Assembly (NCBI RefSeq): GCF_029360805.1
Contig: NZ_JARKNC010000008.1
Span: forward strand, 680,339-744,338
DNA length: 64,000 nucleotides
DNA from: Daejeonella sp. JGW-45
GTDB taxonomy: Bacteria > Bacteroidota > Bacteroidia > Sphingobacteriales > Sphingobacteriaceae
Direction of reading: 5' to 3'
The position numbers and the translations under genes were made by a program. Below are positions 8,335 to 17,298 of the stretch, in pieces; position 1 is the stretch's first letter; every line of letters begins with the position of its first letter. Under the pieces are notes generated by a model. That model was not told the DNA's origin. It saw only the letters and a list, made by a program, of their open reading frames with translations, and made no database searches.

Positions 8335-10791
8335 TCAGGCAATAATTTCAATGCGTTTAAAGTTCTTATGGGATTTTATCCTTACACGTTTGAGTTCGTC
8401 AAAGCTAAGGTCGCCCACATATTCCTTTCCATCGATATAAACCTTTGCCGGTGTAAACGGAAGACCAATTACCTTTAGATCGTAAGTCTCATACCTTGGT
8501 GTGAACAGACCTTCAATAGACTGCGTAATGGTCATAGAAGCAGTGTCGCCCTTAACTACATACTTCTTTTCAAGATAGATATCCTGCTCAAAGGCAAACG
8601 TATCATCATGATCCTCGAAATAGAATGAGTTGGCTTCATAGTCTGAATAGTAGATCTGAAACATCAATTCATCAATTTCAAACTCACCCACGTACTGCAT
8701 TAAGGGTGATTCGGGAATCACTGACCCCGCCTTCACAAATATCGGCATAGAGTCGATCGGGGCTTCCGCCGTATGTTCTTGTCCGCCTTCAAGCAGATCG
8801 TGTGTCCAGTAATTGTACCATTTGCCTGCAGGCATGTACACCTGTTTGGTGACGGCTCCCGGATCACTGACCGGTGCTACAAGTATCTTATCGCCAAACG
8901 TGAAGAGATCCTGGATACTATGGGTATGAAGGTTCGCCTGTTCCTGCATAACCAGCGGCCGCAGAATAGGGAAATTATGTTTATGGTGCTCCCAGAAAAC
9001 CGAATAGATATAAGGCATTAAACGATATCGCAGTTCGATGAACTTACGGTTTATTGCTTCGAACTCTGATCCGAAACTCCAGGGCTCACGCTCAGCCGTG
9101 TCACCAGCCGAATGTGCGCGCATAAAGGGAGAAAATACGCCCATCTGGATCCACCTTGTAAACAATTCGGCATCCGGCTCGCCGCTGAAGCCGCCAATAT
9201 CAGTGCCGCAGAAAGATAGCCCGGACATCGATAATCGCTGCAATTGTACGATCCCTATTTTCAGATGTTCCCAGGAAGCCACATTATCGCCAGTCCAGAC
9301 AGAAGCATAACGCTGGACTCCCGAATATCCGGCACGTGTTATAGTAAACGGCCGCTTATTTTTCTGTAATCGCTTTAATCCTTCGTAGGTGGCCCTTACC
9401 ATCTGCATGCCATAAACATTATGGGCTTTGCGGTGTGATCCGTGGAACCCATCGTAATTATGTCTCACATCATCCGGAAATGTTCCAGCCCCGAACACCG
9501 CAGGCTCATTCATATCGTTCCATACACCGGCAACGCCGGCATCAACCAGCTCTTTGAAAAGCCCACCCCACCATGTCCGCACTTTGGGATTGGTAAAATC
9601 AGGGAACTGGCAACGCCCCGGCCAGACATGGCCTTCCATGAAGTAATCGTCGCAGCGCCTGCAGAAATAATTATTCTGCTTCCCTTCCTTGAAAACGCTA
9701 TAATTCTCATCCACGCGGATTCCCGGGTCTATGATGACTACGGTTTTAAAGCCGTCATCAGACAGTTCTTTGATCATCTTTGCCGGATCCGGAAAATATT
9801 TCCTGTTCCAGGTAAAACAACGATATCCATCCATGTAATCAATGTCAAGATAGATCGCATCGCAGGGAATCTTCCGTTCCCGGAAATTACGGGCGATATC
9901 CTTTACCTTTCGTTCGGGAAAATAACTCCACCGGCATTGATGGAAACCTAAAGCCCATTTCGGGGGCATCTGATGTGTTCCGGTTAGTTTATGGTAGCTC
10001 TTGACAACATCCATCATGTGGGGGCCATGGATATAATAGTATTGCATCTCGCCGCCGTCCGCCCAGAAGCTTATCTTATCGGAATCTTCCTGCGCGAAAT
10101 CAAAATGACTTTTAAACGTATTGTCAAAGAAAATACCATAACTGGTACCATCCGTTACCCCCATATAAAATGGGATGGTACGGTATAACGGCTGCTGCCC
10201 CTTGCCGAACGAGTAAGCATCGGTATTCCAATTTACAAACCTGCTTCCGCGAAGGTTAAGATCGCTGGACTTGTCACCCAGCCCATAAAACGCCTCATTT
10301 GGCTGGCATTTTTTGGTCGCATATACATAGTATCCGCCGAAGTCGGCATTTTCCTCCCAATGCATCGGCTTCAGGTCTTCATTTATCACTTTACCCTGAA
10401 TGTCTTCGAAAGAGACAGTGAAGTCACTTTTACGGACGATACATGCAACCAGGTTAGTTTCAACCCGGTACGAATCCGGCGTATCTTCGAGCCTGAATAC
10501 AGTTACCTTATGATCGGCAGGCTCAACGCCGTACGAAAACTCATCGAGAAATACACTTTGAGGAGCCAGCCTAACCCTGATAATTTCATCACTTATAACC
10601 CGTACTTCAACCTTGGCCTGAGTATCTGAAAAATAGAAGCTGTTTCCTTCCTGAATATAATTTGTTACTGCAGAAAGATATTTTTTCACAATGGGCTCGA
10701 GCCCCACTACCGGATTGTTCACATGCTGCATATCGTTTTCTAAGTTATCGATATCCAATTCCGTACTCACTGGTTCCTTACTTACATCCAT
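8335..10791 (-). CDS. GH31-family alpha-glucosidase
   Basis: Hydrolyses terminal alpha-linked glucose (or xylose) from oligosaccharides. 818 residues with no signal peptide, so probably cytoplasmic. Order: an N-terminal beta-sandwich, the barrel with GVWNDMNEPAVFG (nucleophile Asp426) and HSAGDTAEREPW (acid/base Asp564), then beta domains. The N-terminal ~30 residues are acidic and poorly conserved; a start at the downstream Met (MQHVNNP) is possible. With glgB it suggests alpha-glucan storage or turnover. A partial GACCCC-type repeat lies just upstream at 10846-10903. The exact linkage specificity cannot be read from sequence. Confidence 0.92.
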   Translation of the reverse strand: MDVSKEPVSTELDIDNLENDMQHVNNPVVGLEPIVKKYLSAVTNYIQEGNSFYFSDTQAKVEVRVISDEIIRVRLAPQSVFLDEFSYGVEPADHKVTVFRLEDTPDSYRVETNLVACIVRKSDFTVSFEDIQGKVINEDLKPMHWEENADFGGYYVYATKKCQPNEAFYGLGDKSSDLNLRGSRFVNWNTDAYSFGKGQQPLYRTIPFYMGVTDGTSYGIFFDNTFKSHFDFAQEDSDKISFWADGGEMQYYYIHGPHMMDVVKSYHKLTGTHQMPPKWALGFHQCRWSYFPERKVKDIARNFRERKIPCDAIYLDIDYMDGYRCFTWNRKYFPDPAKMIKELSDDGFKTVVIIDPGIRVDENYSVFKEGKQNNYFCRRCDDYFMEGHVWPGRCQFPDFTNPKVRTWWGGLFKELVDAGVAGVWNDMNEPAVFGAGTFPDDVRHNYDGFHGSHRKAHNVYGMQMVRATYEGLKRLQKNKRPFTITRAGYSGVQRYASVWTGDNVASWEHLKIGIVQLQRLSMSGLSFCGTDIGGFSGEPDAELFTRWIQMGVFSPFMRAHSAGDTAEREPWSFGSEFEAINRKFIELRYRLMPYIYSVFWEHHKHNFPILRPLVMQEQANLHTHSIQDLFTFGDKILVAPVSDPGAVTKQVYMPAGKWYNYWTHDLLEGGQEHTAEAPIDSMPIFVKAGSVIPESPLMQYVGEFEIDELMFQIYYSDYEANSFYFEDHDDTFAFEQDIYLEKKYVVKGDTASMTITQSIEGLFTPRYETYDLKVIGLPFTPAKVYIDGKEYVGDLSFDELKRVRIKSHKNFKRIEIIA

Positions 10792-10845
10792 ATTTTTACG
10801 TTTTTATCATCAGTAGCGTCTGGTAAAAAATTGGTGCGAACTTTT

Positions 10846-10903
10846 CTATAAACATGTGACCCCGTCCGAACGGTGTTCATACGGGCGGGACACCTTCGGG
10901 GTC
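10846..10903. repeat. Partial copy of the GACCCC palindromic repeat
   Basis: Begins with CTATAAAC (inverted TTTATAG tail), then GACCCCGTCCGAACGGTG, and ends with CACCTTCGGGGTC. It matches the central part of the 184-bp clusters at 4039 and 5373. It sits in the upstream region of the GH31 gene. Confidence 0.8.
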
Positions 10904-11045
10904 AACCTCTGTTTCTGTTTTTATCGGAGTTACCCCGTTTTCAATTCACAAGGTACGCCGGCCCTGATACCTAATACTAAACCACCGGGACAAAATAGCA
11001 GTTTAGACAGATAGTAAGAAATAAATATCCCATTTATCATTAACA

Positions 11046-11081
11046 ATAAGTCCCGCTCCAAACGAACGGAACAGGACTTAT
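11046..11081 (-). terminator. Stem-loop downstream of the TonB-dependent receptor
   Basis: An 8-bp stem, ATAAGTCC (11046-11053) with GGACTTAT (11074-11081), with extra partial pairing inside. It lies beyond the receptor stop on the minus strand. There is no T-run, so its function as a terminator is uncertain. Confidence 0.35.
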
Positions 11082-11082
11082 A

Positions 11083-11207
11083 ACTGGTGGTCAGTGGTCC
11101 GTAATCAGTGATGACATACCTTTACTGATTACTGATCACTGATTACCTAGTTACTTGATCACTGACCACTGATTACTGATCACTAACCACTGATCACTTG
11201 ACCACCA
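11083..11207. repeat. 7-bp-period repeat tract, ACTGATC type, with inverted arms
   Basis: Left arm 11083-11115 reads in heptads (GGTGGTC, AGTGGTC, CGTAATC, AGTGATG). Right arm ~11123-11207 reads ACTGATT, ACTGATC, ACTGATT and so on, with a few 8-bp units, and is complementary to the left arm. It ends directly next to the stop of the TonB-dependent receptor (11211). With the repeat at 10846 and the stem-loop at 11046 this accounts for most of the 10792-11210 gap. Confidence 0.75.
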
Positions 11208-11210
11208 TCA

Positions 11211-14087
11211 CTACTGATTAAATGTGAAACCTACATAATACATTCCACCCATCAGCGGGTTACCGTACGATGTAGTATAATATTTATTCAGAAGATCCGA
11301 GGCTCCAATCTTAATTACTGACTTCACGCTAGGGATCTTAAGATTTACCTGTGCATCGACGGTACCAAAGGCCGGTACATCGCCTGAAGCGAAAGAGGAA
11401 GTCCAGTAGAATGAGTCCTGCCACCTGTATGATGCATTAAAACCTACGTTTTTAACCACTTCACGACTGGCCAGGCCAAGATTGTAGCGTATAGTAGGCG
11501 TATTGAAGTCATTGACATAAGTTGCAGGAATATCACCGATTTCATTATATGAAACGTTTCCGTTAAGATTAAACTTCCCAATCATATAATCCATACCAAG
11601 AGCAGCACCGTAAGCTGTAACTTCTCCGGCTGCGTTTACCGGAACACCAAACCTGGTGAAGACGTTAGAGACATTTTGATAGACATCGACCGCAGTGATG
11701 AAATCTTTATACTGGTTATAATAACCGTATGCATCAATCAGAACGTTGGCGCCGAGCAGGCCTTTATAACCGAGCTCGTAAGCCTTTACACTCTCCGGCC
11801 TTACACCTTTTGGATCAAAGGTATAGGTTTGTAACAATGCAGGGTTAGGTGCACCCGCAGAAGCCGACGCGAGGAATGCACGGTAGCTGACATCGGTATA
11901 AGGTTTGTTTGTATACAGGCTATATTTTGAGAGACTTTCGGGTAAACCGCCGATCAAACGTGTGGCACCTCCAAGAACTGCCAGATCAATATACTGATTC
12001 TGTGTTGTTGGGTTACGGTATCCTGTTTGAAACGATGCACGGATGTTGTTGTTAGGGGCAACAGTTAAAACCCCGGTAACTCTTGGCGTGAAACGGCCCT
12101 CGAAGTTCATGCTCTTATCATAGCGTCCGGCAAGCGTCAGTTTAAATATATCGCCAAGTTTCTTTCCCATCTGCACGAAACCGCCGTATTCATTGATATC
12201 AATTTCGCGATTCAAATCGTCAAAGATAGTACCGCCGGAGTTAAGGTCATAAACACGGTAAGATGCCCCCACCTGAAGCTCAATTTTATCCTTAAGAAGA
12301 TTAGTGAAATTATACATTCCCTCATAATGCCACAAGTTCGAGTTATCATCAAATTTCGCTCCCGCCCCTGAACTGATCGTTGAGTTCATGATCTTTTCTT
12401 TTGCGGCATTAAACTGGGGGGAACCTACTTCATAACGACCCACATCCGCTGCAGAACGGGCGAGACCGTGAGCCTGCATATCAGGAGCACCCGCAGCACG
12501 GGCTCCAACGTAGTTACCTACATACTGAGGGAACCATGTTGAATTGCTTTTTGAAGTTTCGTTAATATAAACACCCAGGATCGAAGAAATATATGAATCA
12601 CCTGAACGCTCCTGGGTAGTGTAGCCACGCAGCATGAAATCCTGGCCTTTTAATTCTAATTTATACTGCCCGATACTGAAGTTCCTTAATGAATATCGAT
12701 CAGATCCGGTATAGACAGATGTACCAGCTCCCCAATTAACCTGTGCAATTGCCTCGACCGTGTTACTCAGCTTATAATGAAGTGAATTTGATGTTTTGAA
12801 AGACCTCGCATCATAATCAACCAGGTCTTTCTCCATATAGCCTGTTCTTGAAACTGATTGATCAGGAATTAAGCCTGCCCGTAAACCTATATTAAAGGGA
12901 ATAGCATTTTGAATAGCTGGCCGCAATGCAGCAGGGAAACCACCCAGGAATGTGCCGATTTGAGTTGGCGTTGCAGTAACAGGCAAGGAGGCCGTAATAA
13001 CCGCATTAATGTTTGGAATAAGTCCGCCAGACGCTGCTGCAATACCTGCTGATGTAGCAGTAAGAACGTTGTTTGCCACGTTCCGCATATTTACGCTTAC
13101 TTCGTCACCATATACGTTTATACCATCATAATTAGGATCCGTACTTCTGCTGCCGGCTTTCTGGGTACGTGAGTTTCTATCGAAATTAGTGTAGTTTGTC
13201 GCCTGCCAGTCATCTGCCGTTAACAATGAAACCGTAGTTTTAACAGCAAATTTATTCCATGCTTTAGCAAATCGCACACCTGCTTCCTGAAATGGCCTGG
13301 CTTTTTGATTCGGATCGTTGAGGTGGTTTAAGCCGGTTTTTAATTGAAAACTAACGCCCTGGGAAGTATATGGGCTTTTAGAAGTCAGGAGCATCGTACC
13401 GTTGATACCGCCAGCTCCGTAAAGTGCTGATGAAGCGCCTGGCAGAAGCTCAACATTATCCACATCAAGCTCACTCATACCGATAATATTACCCACTGCA
13501 AAATTCAAGGCGGGAGCCTGATTGTCCATTCCATCAACGTACTGATTGAAGCGGGTGTTACCGTTCGCATTGAATCCGCGGGTGTTAACAGATTTGAATG
13601 TTAAACTCTGGGCGCTCAGTTCCACGCCCTTTAAATTAGTTAATGCATCATAAAAAGACGGGGATGCTGTTTCCTTGATAGCTGAAAGGCCAACACGCTC
13701 AATCGACACCGGTGATTCCAATATCTTTTCCGGCGTGCGGGACGCTGCTATAACAACTTCCTGCCCCAATATCGACTGGGCTTCCATCGAAATTAACAGA
13801 GCCGCTGACGACGAAGTAACAACCTGTTCAACTGTTCTGTAGCCCAGGTAGCTCACCACGATGGTGAAAGGCACCGCTGCTGGAGTTGAAAGCGTAAACT
13901 GCCCGCTTTCATTTGTAGAAGTACCGCCCGACATCCCTTTAACTGTTACCGAAACACCCGGAAGTGTTTCTCTTGTTAAATTATCCGTCACAGTCCCCGA
14001 AATGGTGATATTCTGGGCAAATACCATGCTCGTAGCCGCTGCAAATACAATCAATATGCAAGCCAGACGGGTGAAAACTCTACTCAT
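11211..14087 (-). CDS. TonB-dependent outer-membrane receptor
   Basis: An outer-membrane beta-barrel importing a substrate using TonB energy. 958 residues. A signal peptide (residues ~1-25, ending VFAQ) is followed by a carboxypeptidase-regulatory-like domain (GTVTDNLTRETLPGVSV..., ~28-105), a plug domain (~115-240, ending near SALYGAGGINGTMLL) and the barrel, which ends in the aromatic pattern YYVGFTFNQ. There is no SusD-like partner next to it, so it need not be a polysaccharide importer; siderophore, peptide or sugar are all possible. A good promoter match lies upstream (14127-14157). The 3' end abuts a 7-bp-period repeat tract. Confidence 0.92.
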   Translation of the reverse strand: MSRVFTRLACILIVFAAATSMVFAQNITISGTVTDNLTRETLPGVSVTVKGMSGGTSTNESGQFTLSTPAAVPFTIVVSYLGYRTVEQVVTSSSAALLISMEAQSILGQEVVIAASRTPEKILESPVSIERVGLSAIKETASPSFYDALTNLKGVELSAQSLTFKSVNTRGFNANGNTRFNQYVDGMDNQAPALNFAVGNIIGMSELDVDNVELLPGASSALYGAGGINGTMLLTSKSPYTSQGVSFQLKTGLNHLNDPNQKARPFQEAGVRFAKAWNKFAVKTTVSLLTADDWQATNYTNFDRNSRTQKAGSRSTDPNYDGINVYGDEVSVNMRNVANNVLTATSAGIAAASGGLIPNINAVITASLPVTATPTQIGTFLGGFPAALRPAIQNAIPFNIGLRAGLIPDQSVSRTGYMEKDLVDYDARSFKTSNSLHYKLSNTVEAIAQVNWGAGTSVYTGSDRYSLRNFSIGQYKLELKGQDFMLRGYTTQERSGDSYISSILGVYINETSKSNSTWFPQYVGNYVGARAAGAPDMQAHGLARSAADVGRYEVGSPQFNAAKEKIMNSTISSGAGAKFDDNSNLWHYEGMYNFTNLLKDKIELQVGASYRVYDLNSGGTIFDDLNREIDINEYGGFVQMGKKLGDIFKLTLAGRYDKSMNFEGRFTPRVTGVLTVAPNNNIRASFQTGYRNPTTQNQYIDLAVLGGATRLIGGLPESLSKYSLYTNKPYTDVSYRAFLASASAGAPNPALLQTYTFDPKGVRPESVKAYELGYKGLLGANVLIDAYGYYNQYKDFITAVDVYQNVSNVFTRFGVPVNAAGEVTAYGAALGMDYMIGKFNLNGNVSYNEIGDIPATYVNDFNTPTIRYNLGLASREVVKNVGFNASYRWQDSFYWTSSFASGDVPAFGTVDAQVNLKIPSVKSVIKIGASDLLNKYYTTSYGNPLMGGMYYVGFTFNQ

Positions 14088-14126
14088 AATTGTCAGATTA
14101 GTTTTTGGTTATTTTAATTGTATTTA

Positions 14127-14157
14127 TAAACTTAAGTAGAATTTTGATTCTGGCAAG
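14127..14157 (-). promoter_or_regulatory. Promoter of the TonB-dependent receptor gene
   Basis: On the minus strand CTTG (-33) is followed after 19 bp by TAAGTTTA (-7; plus positions 14127-14134). This matches the Bacteroidota TTTG-N19-TAnnTTTG arrangement closely. The transcript would start near 14120, giving a leader of about 30 nt. Confidence 0.55.
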
Positions 14158-14305
14158 CACTTTCAATTAATTTTTTTATGCTTGCATAGTATTATTAGTC
14201 GCTTATTTATCATAAATTAACATTTTGATAAAATTAAATATTAAGACTACAACAACATTCTGAGATCATTTTGTAACTTTTAACCGGGACAATCCCGCTT
14301 CGTAA

Positions 14306-16747
14306 ATGAAAATTATCAAAGCCATTCTTTCTTCAGCACTTGCTTTAATATTGGTTGTCTCCCTGAATAGCAAGTTCGGCGACATCCCTCCTTTAGGTAA
14401 GTTCCTTGATCCTTTCCGGGGATTCTGGAAAAACGCTGAAAACAGAAAAATAAATCCCGAGCGTAACTTGAAAGTGGATGGGCTGCACGGACCGGTTGAA
14501 ATTAAATTTGACGAACGCATGGTGCCCCACATATTTGCCGGCAATAATTACGATCTGTATTTCGCCCAGGGATACGTGACAGCCAAGGACAGGCTTTGGC
14601 AGATGGATTTTCAGACGCGATTTGCTTCAGGCCGGCTGTCTGAAGTAGTGGGTTCGAAAGCTATTGAACTGGACCGGTACCAGCGGCGGATGGGAATGAC
14701 CTATGGTGCCGAAAACATGGTGAAGACCATGATGAAGGATCCGGTGATCAAGGAAATTATGGAAGCCTATGCAGCAGGGATAAACGCTTACATCCATTCG
14801 CTCAAGCCGGGCCAATACCCGTTAGAATATAAGCTATTGAACTATATCCCTGAAGATTGGACCCCGTTGAATTCGGCGCTGTTACTAAAACTCATGTCGG
14901 CCACGCTTGCCGGCGGATCTAATGAATTCTACATGAGCAATATTCTGAATAAATATGGACCGGAAATTACCCGGGACCTCTTTCCGGACTATCCATTTCG
15001 TGAGGATCCGATCATACCCGCTGGAACGAATTGGGATTTCACCCCGGGTGTTCCCCCAAAAAAACCCGAAGTACTAAGCAACAACAAAAAAACTTACAAT
15101 ATCAAAACACGTGAACTTGAAGACGGTATTGGCAGTAATAATTGGGCGGTAGCAGGTGCAAAATCTGCGAGCGGATACCCGCTGCTGGCTAACGATCCTC
15201 ACCTTGACATTACCCTGCCGTCAATATGGTACCAGATACAACTGGTATCTCCGGACCTCAACACCTGCGGGGTATCCATCCCAGGCTCGCCAGGGGTCAT
15301 CATCGGATTTAACAAGGACGTAGCCTGGGGTGTTACAAATGTTGGTGCTGACGTGCTGGACTGGTATAACATTGAATTTAAAGACGCGACAAAAAAAGAA
15401 TATTGGTATAATAACAAATGGAATGAGGTGAAGGTTAGAGTAGAAACCATCGAAGTTAAAGGCGGCGAGACCATAACCGACAGCATCTATTATACTCACC
15501 ACGGACCTATTGTTTATACCAGTGAACAAAGACCTGAAAAATTCTCGAAAATCAACAACATCCCCACCGGGCATGCATTGCGGTGGGTAGCGCATGACGG
15601 TTCAAATGACGTCAGAACCTTTTATGAATTAAACAAGGCGAAAAACTATACGGACTATCGTAAAGCTCTTACCCACTATTCGGCACCTGCACAAAACTTT
15701 ATTTTTGCCAGCGTCGAAAACGACATCGCAATCACTCCTAATGGATATTTTCCAATGAAGTGGAAGGGCCAGGGGAAATTCCTTATGGACGGCTCTGACC
15801 CTGCGAACGACTGGCACGGCAGGATCCCTGCGGAGCAAAATCCGACGGTTAAAAACCCCGCGCGGAATTTCGTGAGCTCTGCGAACCAATTCCTGACTGA
15901 TCAGAGTTATCCTTATTATATCAATTGGGAATTTGCAGCATACGAACGCGGGCATAGGATCAATAAACGCCTGGCCGTAATGACACAGGCAAATGTAGAC
16001 AGTATGAGAAATCTGCAAAACGACAATTACAGCATACTCGCTGAAAATATTCTGGCGACACTTGTCTCACTTGTTAACACCGAAAAGTTAAATGCCAGCC
16101 AGCGCGAAGGGTATGAAATCGTCAGTAAGTGGAACAAGTTTTTTAATGCGGAAGAGATTGGAGCAAGTATTTTCGAACTATGGCATAAAAGCCTGGCTAA
16201 AGAGATCTGGGAAGATGATCTGGGTAATCCTAAAACTCCAATGCGCTATCCTTCCCGCGACAGAAACGTTCATCTTTTACTCAATGAGCCAAATTCTCCG
16301 TGGTTTGACAATGTTCATACGGCAAAAAAAGAAACCCGGGCAGACGCGGTAAATGCCGCATTCAGATTCGCTATTGACAGTCTTGAAAGAAAATACGGGC
16401 CTCTGAAAAAGGAGTGGCAATGGGGAAATGTGAAGCACACGAATGTTCCCCACCTGGCAAAAGTCGCCGGCTTTGGGTCCAAATTCCTGAATAACGGCGG
16501 GTCTAAATCTTCGGTCAATGCGATGAGTGAAAATAACGGGCCATCATGGCGTATGATCGTCGCCCTGGGCAAAGAGGTAAAAGCTTATGGCGTCTTTCCC
16601 GGGGGAGCATCAGGCAACCCGGGAAGTTACTATTATGACAACATGGTAGATACCTGGTCGGAAGGAAAACTTAATGAATTGGTTTACCTGAAATCGAAGG
16701 ACGAGAAACGGGCGGGTATTATAAGTACGTGGAAACTATCTGATTAG
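14306..16747 (+). CDS. Penicillin acylase family protein (Ntn hydrolase)
   Basis: An amidase of the penicillin G acylase/acyl-homoserine-lactone acylase family: an exported precursor that cleaves itself so that a new N-terminal Ser attacks amide bonds. 813 residues. There is one N-terminal hydrophobic segment (~4-22, signal or anchor), then the alpha chain (~55-240), a linker, and the beta chain starting at Ser277 in GIGSNNWAV. Other family segments are ANDPHLDITLPS, GSPGVIIGFN and SANQFLTD. The natural substrate could be an N-acyl-homoserine lactone, an aculeacin-like peptide or another amide. Divergent from the receptor gene; the stop codon abuts a 7-bp-period repeat. Confidence 0.92.
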   Translation: MKIIKAILSSALALILVVSLNSKFGDIPPLGKFLDPFRGFWKNAENRKINPERNLKVDGLHGPVEIKFDERMVPHIFAGNNYDLYFAQGYVTAKDRLWQMDFQTRFASGRLSEVVGSKAIELDRYQRRMGMTYGAENMVKTMMKDPVIKEIMEAYAAGINAYIHSLKPGQYPLEYKLLNYIPEDWTPLNSALLLKLMSATLAGGSNEFYMSNILNKYGPEITRDLFPDYPFREDPIIPAGTNWDFTPGVPPKKPEVLSNNKKTYNIKTRELEDGIGSNNWAVAGAKSASGYPLLANDPHLDITLPSIWYQIQLVSPDLNTCGVSIPGSPGVIIGFNKDVAWGVTNVGADVLDWYNIEFKDATKKEYWYNNKWNEVKVRVETIEVKGGETITDSIYYTHHGPIVYTSEQRPEKFSKINNIPTGHALRWVAHDGSNDVRTFYELNKAKNYTDYRKALTHYSAPAQNFIFASVENDIAITPNGYFPMKWKGQGKFLMDGSDPANDWHGRIPAEQNPTVKNPARNFVSSANQFLTDQSYPYYINWEFAAYERGHRINKRLAVMTQANVDSMRNLQNDNYSILAENILATLVSLVNTEKLNASQREGYEIVSKWNKFFNAEEIGASIFELWHKSLAKEIWEDDLGNPKTPMRYPSRDRNVHLLLNEPNSPWFDNVHTAKKETRADAVNAAFRFAIDSLERKYGPLKKEWQWGNVKHTNVPHLAKVAGFGSKFLNNGGSKSSVNAMSENNGPSWRMIVALGKEVKAYGVFPGGASGNPGSYYYDNMVDTWSEGKLNELVYLKSKDEKRAGIISTWKLSD

Positions 16748-16777
16748 TTGTACGTTATACGTTTTACGTTGTAAGTT
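16746..16777. repeat. Left inverted arm of four-helix-bundle element 1 (7-bp period)
   Basis: 32 bp in heptads GTTGTAC, GTTATAC, GTTTTAC, GTTGTAA. It matches the reverse complement of 17267-17298 at 29 of 32 positions. The arm starts on the stop codon of the penicillin-acylase gene. Confidence 0.8.
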
Positions 16778-16805
16778 GCTGGGTGTTTAGGTATGACGGA
16801 GAAAG

Positions 16806-17165
16806 TTAAAGAGCAGAACGCACTTTGTGGATTAATGAGATTAACATTGCCTTGATTTCATTTATATTATCATTTAAGACGCGATGCTCTTCTTTTGGTA
16901 AATATCCAAGGTCTTTTGATAAAAGCAGAAAATATTCAGCTTCATTCGCAGACCCTAATGCAATATTTAGAAAATTGCTAAACTCCTTTTGAGTATTCTT
17001 ACCACAGCCTTCCGCAATATTAGCAGGAATTCCCGATGAGCACCGCCTTAGCTGATTTGTCAAAGTGTATAACTCCTCTTTGGGGAACACTTTGGTAACA
17101 TGATAAATTCTAAGAGCAAACTGATGAGCCTTTTCCCAAACCTTTAGTTCTTTATAATTCTGCAT
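16806..17165 (-). CDS. Four-helix-bundle protein (23S rRNA intervening-sequence protein family)
   Basis: 119 residues beginning MQNYKELKVWEKAHQFAL, a typical opening of the four-helix-bundle/S23 family first known from 23S rRNA intervening sequences. Other family hallmarks are QLRRCSSGIPANIAEG and FLNIALGSANEAEYF. The protein is all-helical and forms ring-like oligomers in known relatives; its biochemical role is not established. The start was set at 17165 because longer frames add an unrelated leader. The gene lies between convergent neighbours and inside an inverted repeat pair (16746-16777 and 17267-17298). It may be cargo of a small mobile element. Confidence 0.9.
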   Translation of the reverse strand: MQNYKELKVWEKAHQFALRIYHVTKVFPKEELYTLTNQLRRCSSGIPANIAEGCGKNTQKEFSNFLNIALGSANEAEYFLLLSKDLGYLPKEEHRVLNDNINEIKAMLISLIHKVRSAL

Positions 17166-17266
17166 ATACAGCAAACCTAGCGAACATAAAGTGTTACACA
17201 GGAATTGACTTATTAAGCGGTAGGTTCGGTTGTGTATCCGTTCAGAACGTAAAACTTTATCCGTCC

Positions 17267-17298
17267 AACTTACAACGTATAACTTACAACGTACAACT
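17267..17298. repeat. Right inverted arm of four-helix-bundle element 1
   Basis: 32 bp in heptads (AACTTAC, AACGTAT, AACTTAC, AACGTAC). It ends exactly one base before the stop codon of the LuxE-like gene (17299). It pairs with the arm at 16746-16777 with three mismatches. Confidence 0.8.

Noticed and set aside
9442-9951. 169-codon frame on the plus strand within the GH31 gene
   Set aside because: It is a shadow of the well-supported GH31 coding sequence on the other strand.
11211-14087. SusC of a SusCD polysaccharide-utilisation pair
   Set aside because: No SusD-like lipoprotein or surface glycosidase is adjacent, so only the general TonB-dependent receptor call is made.
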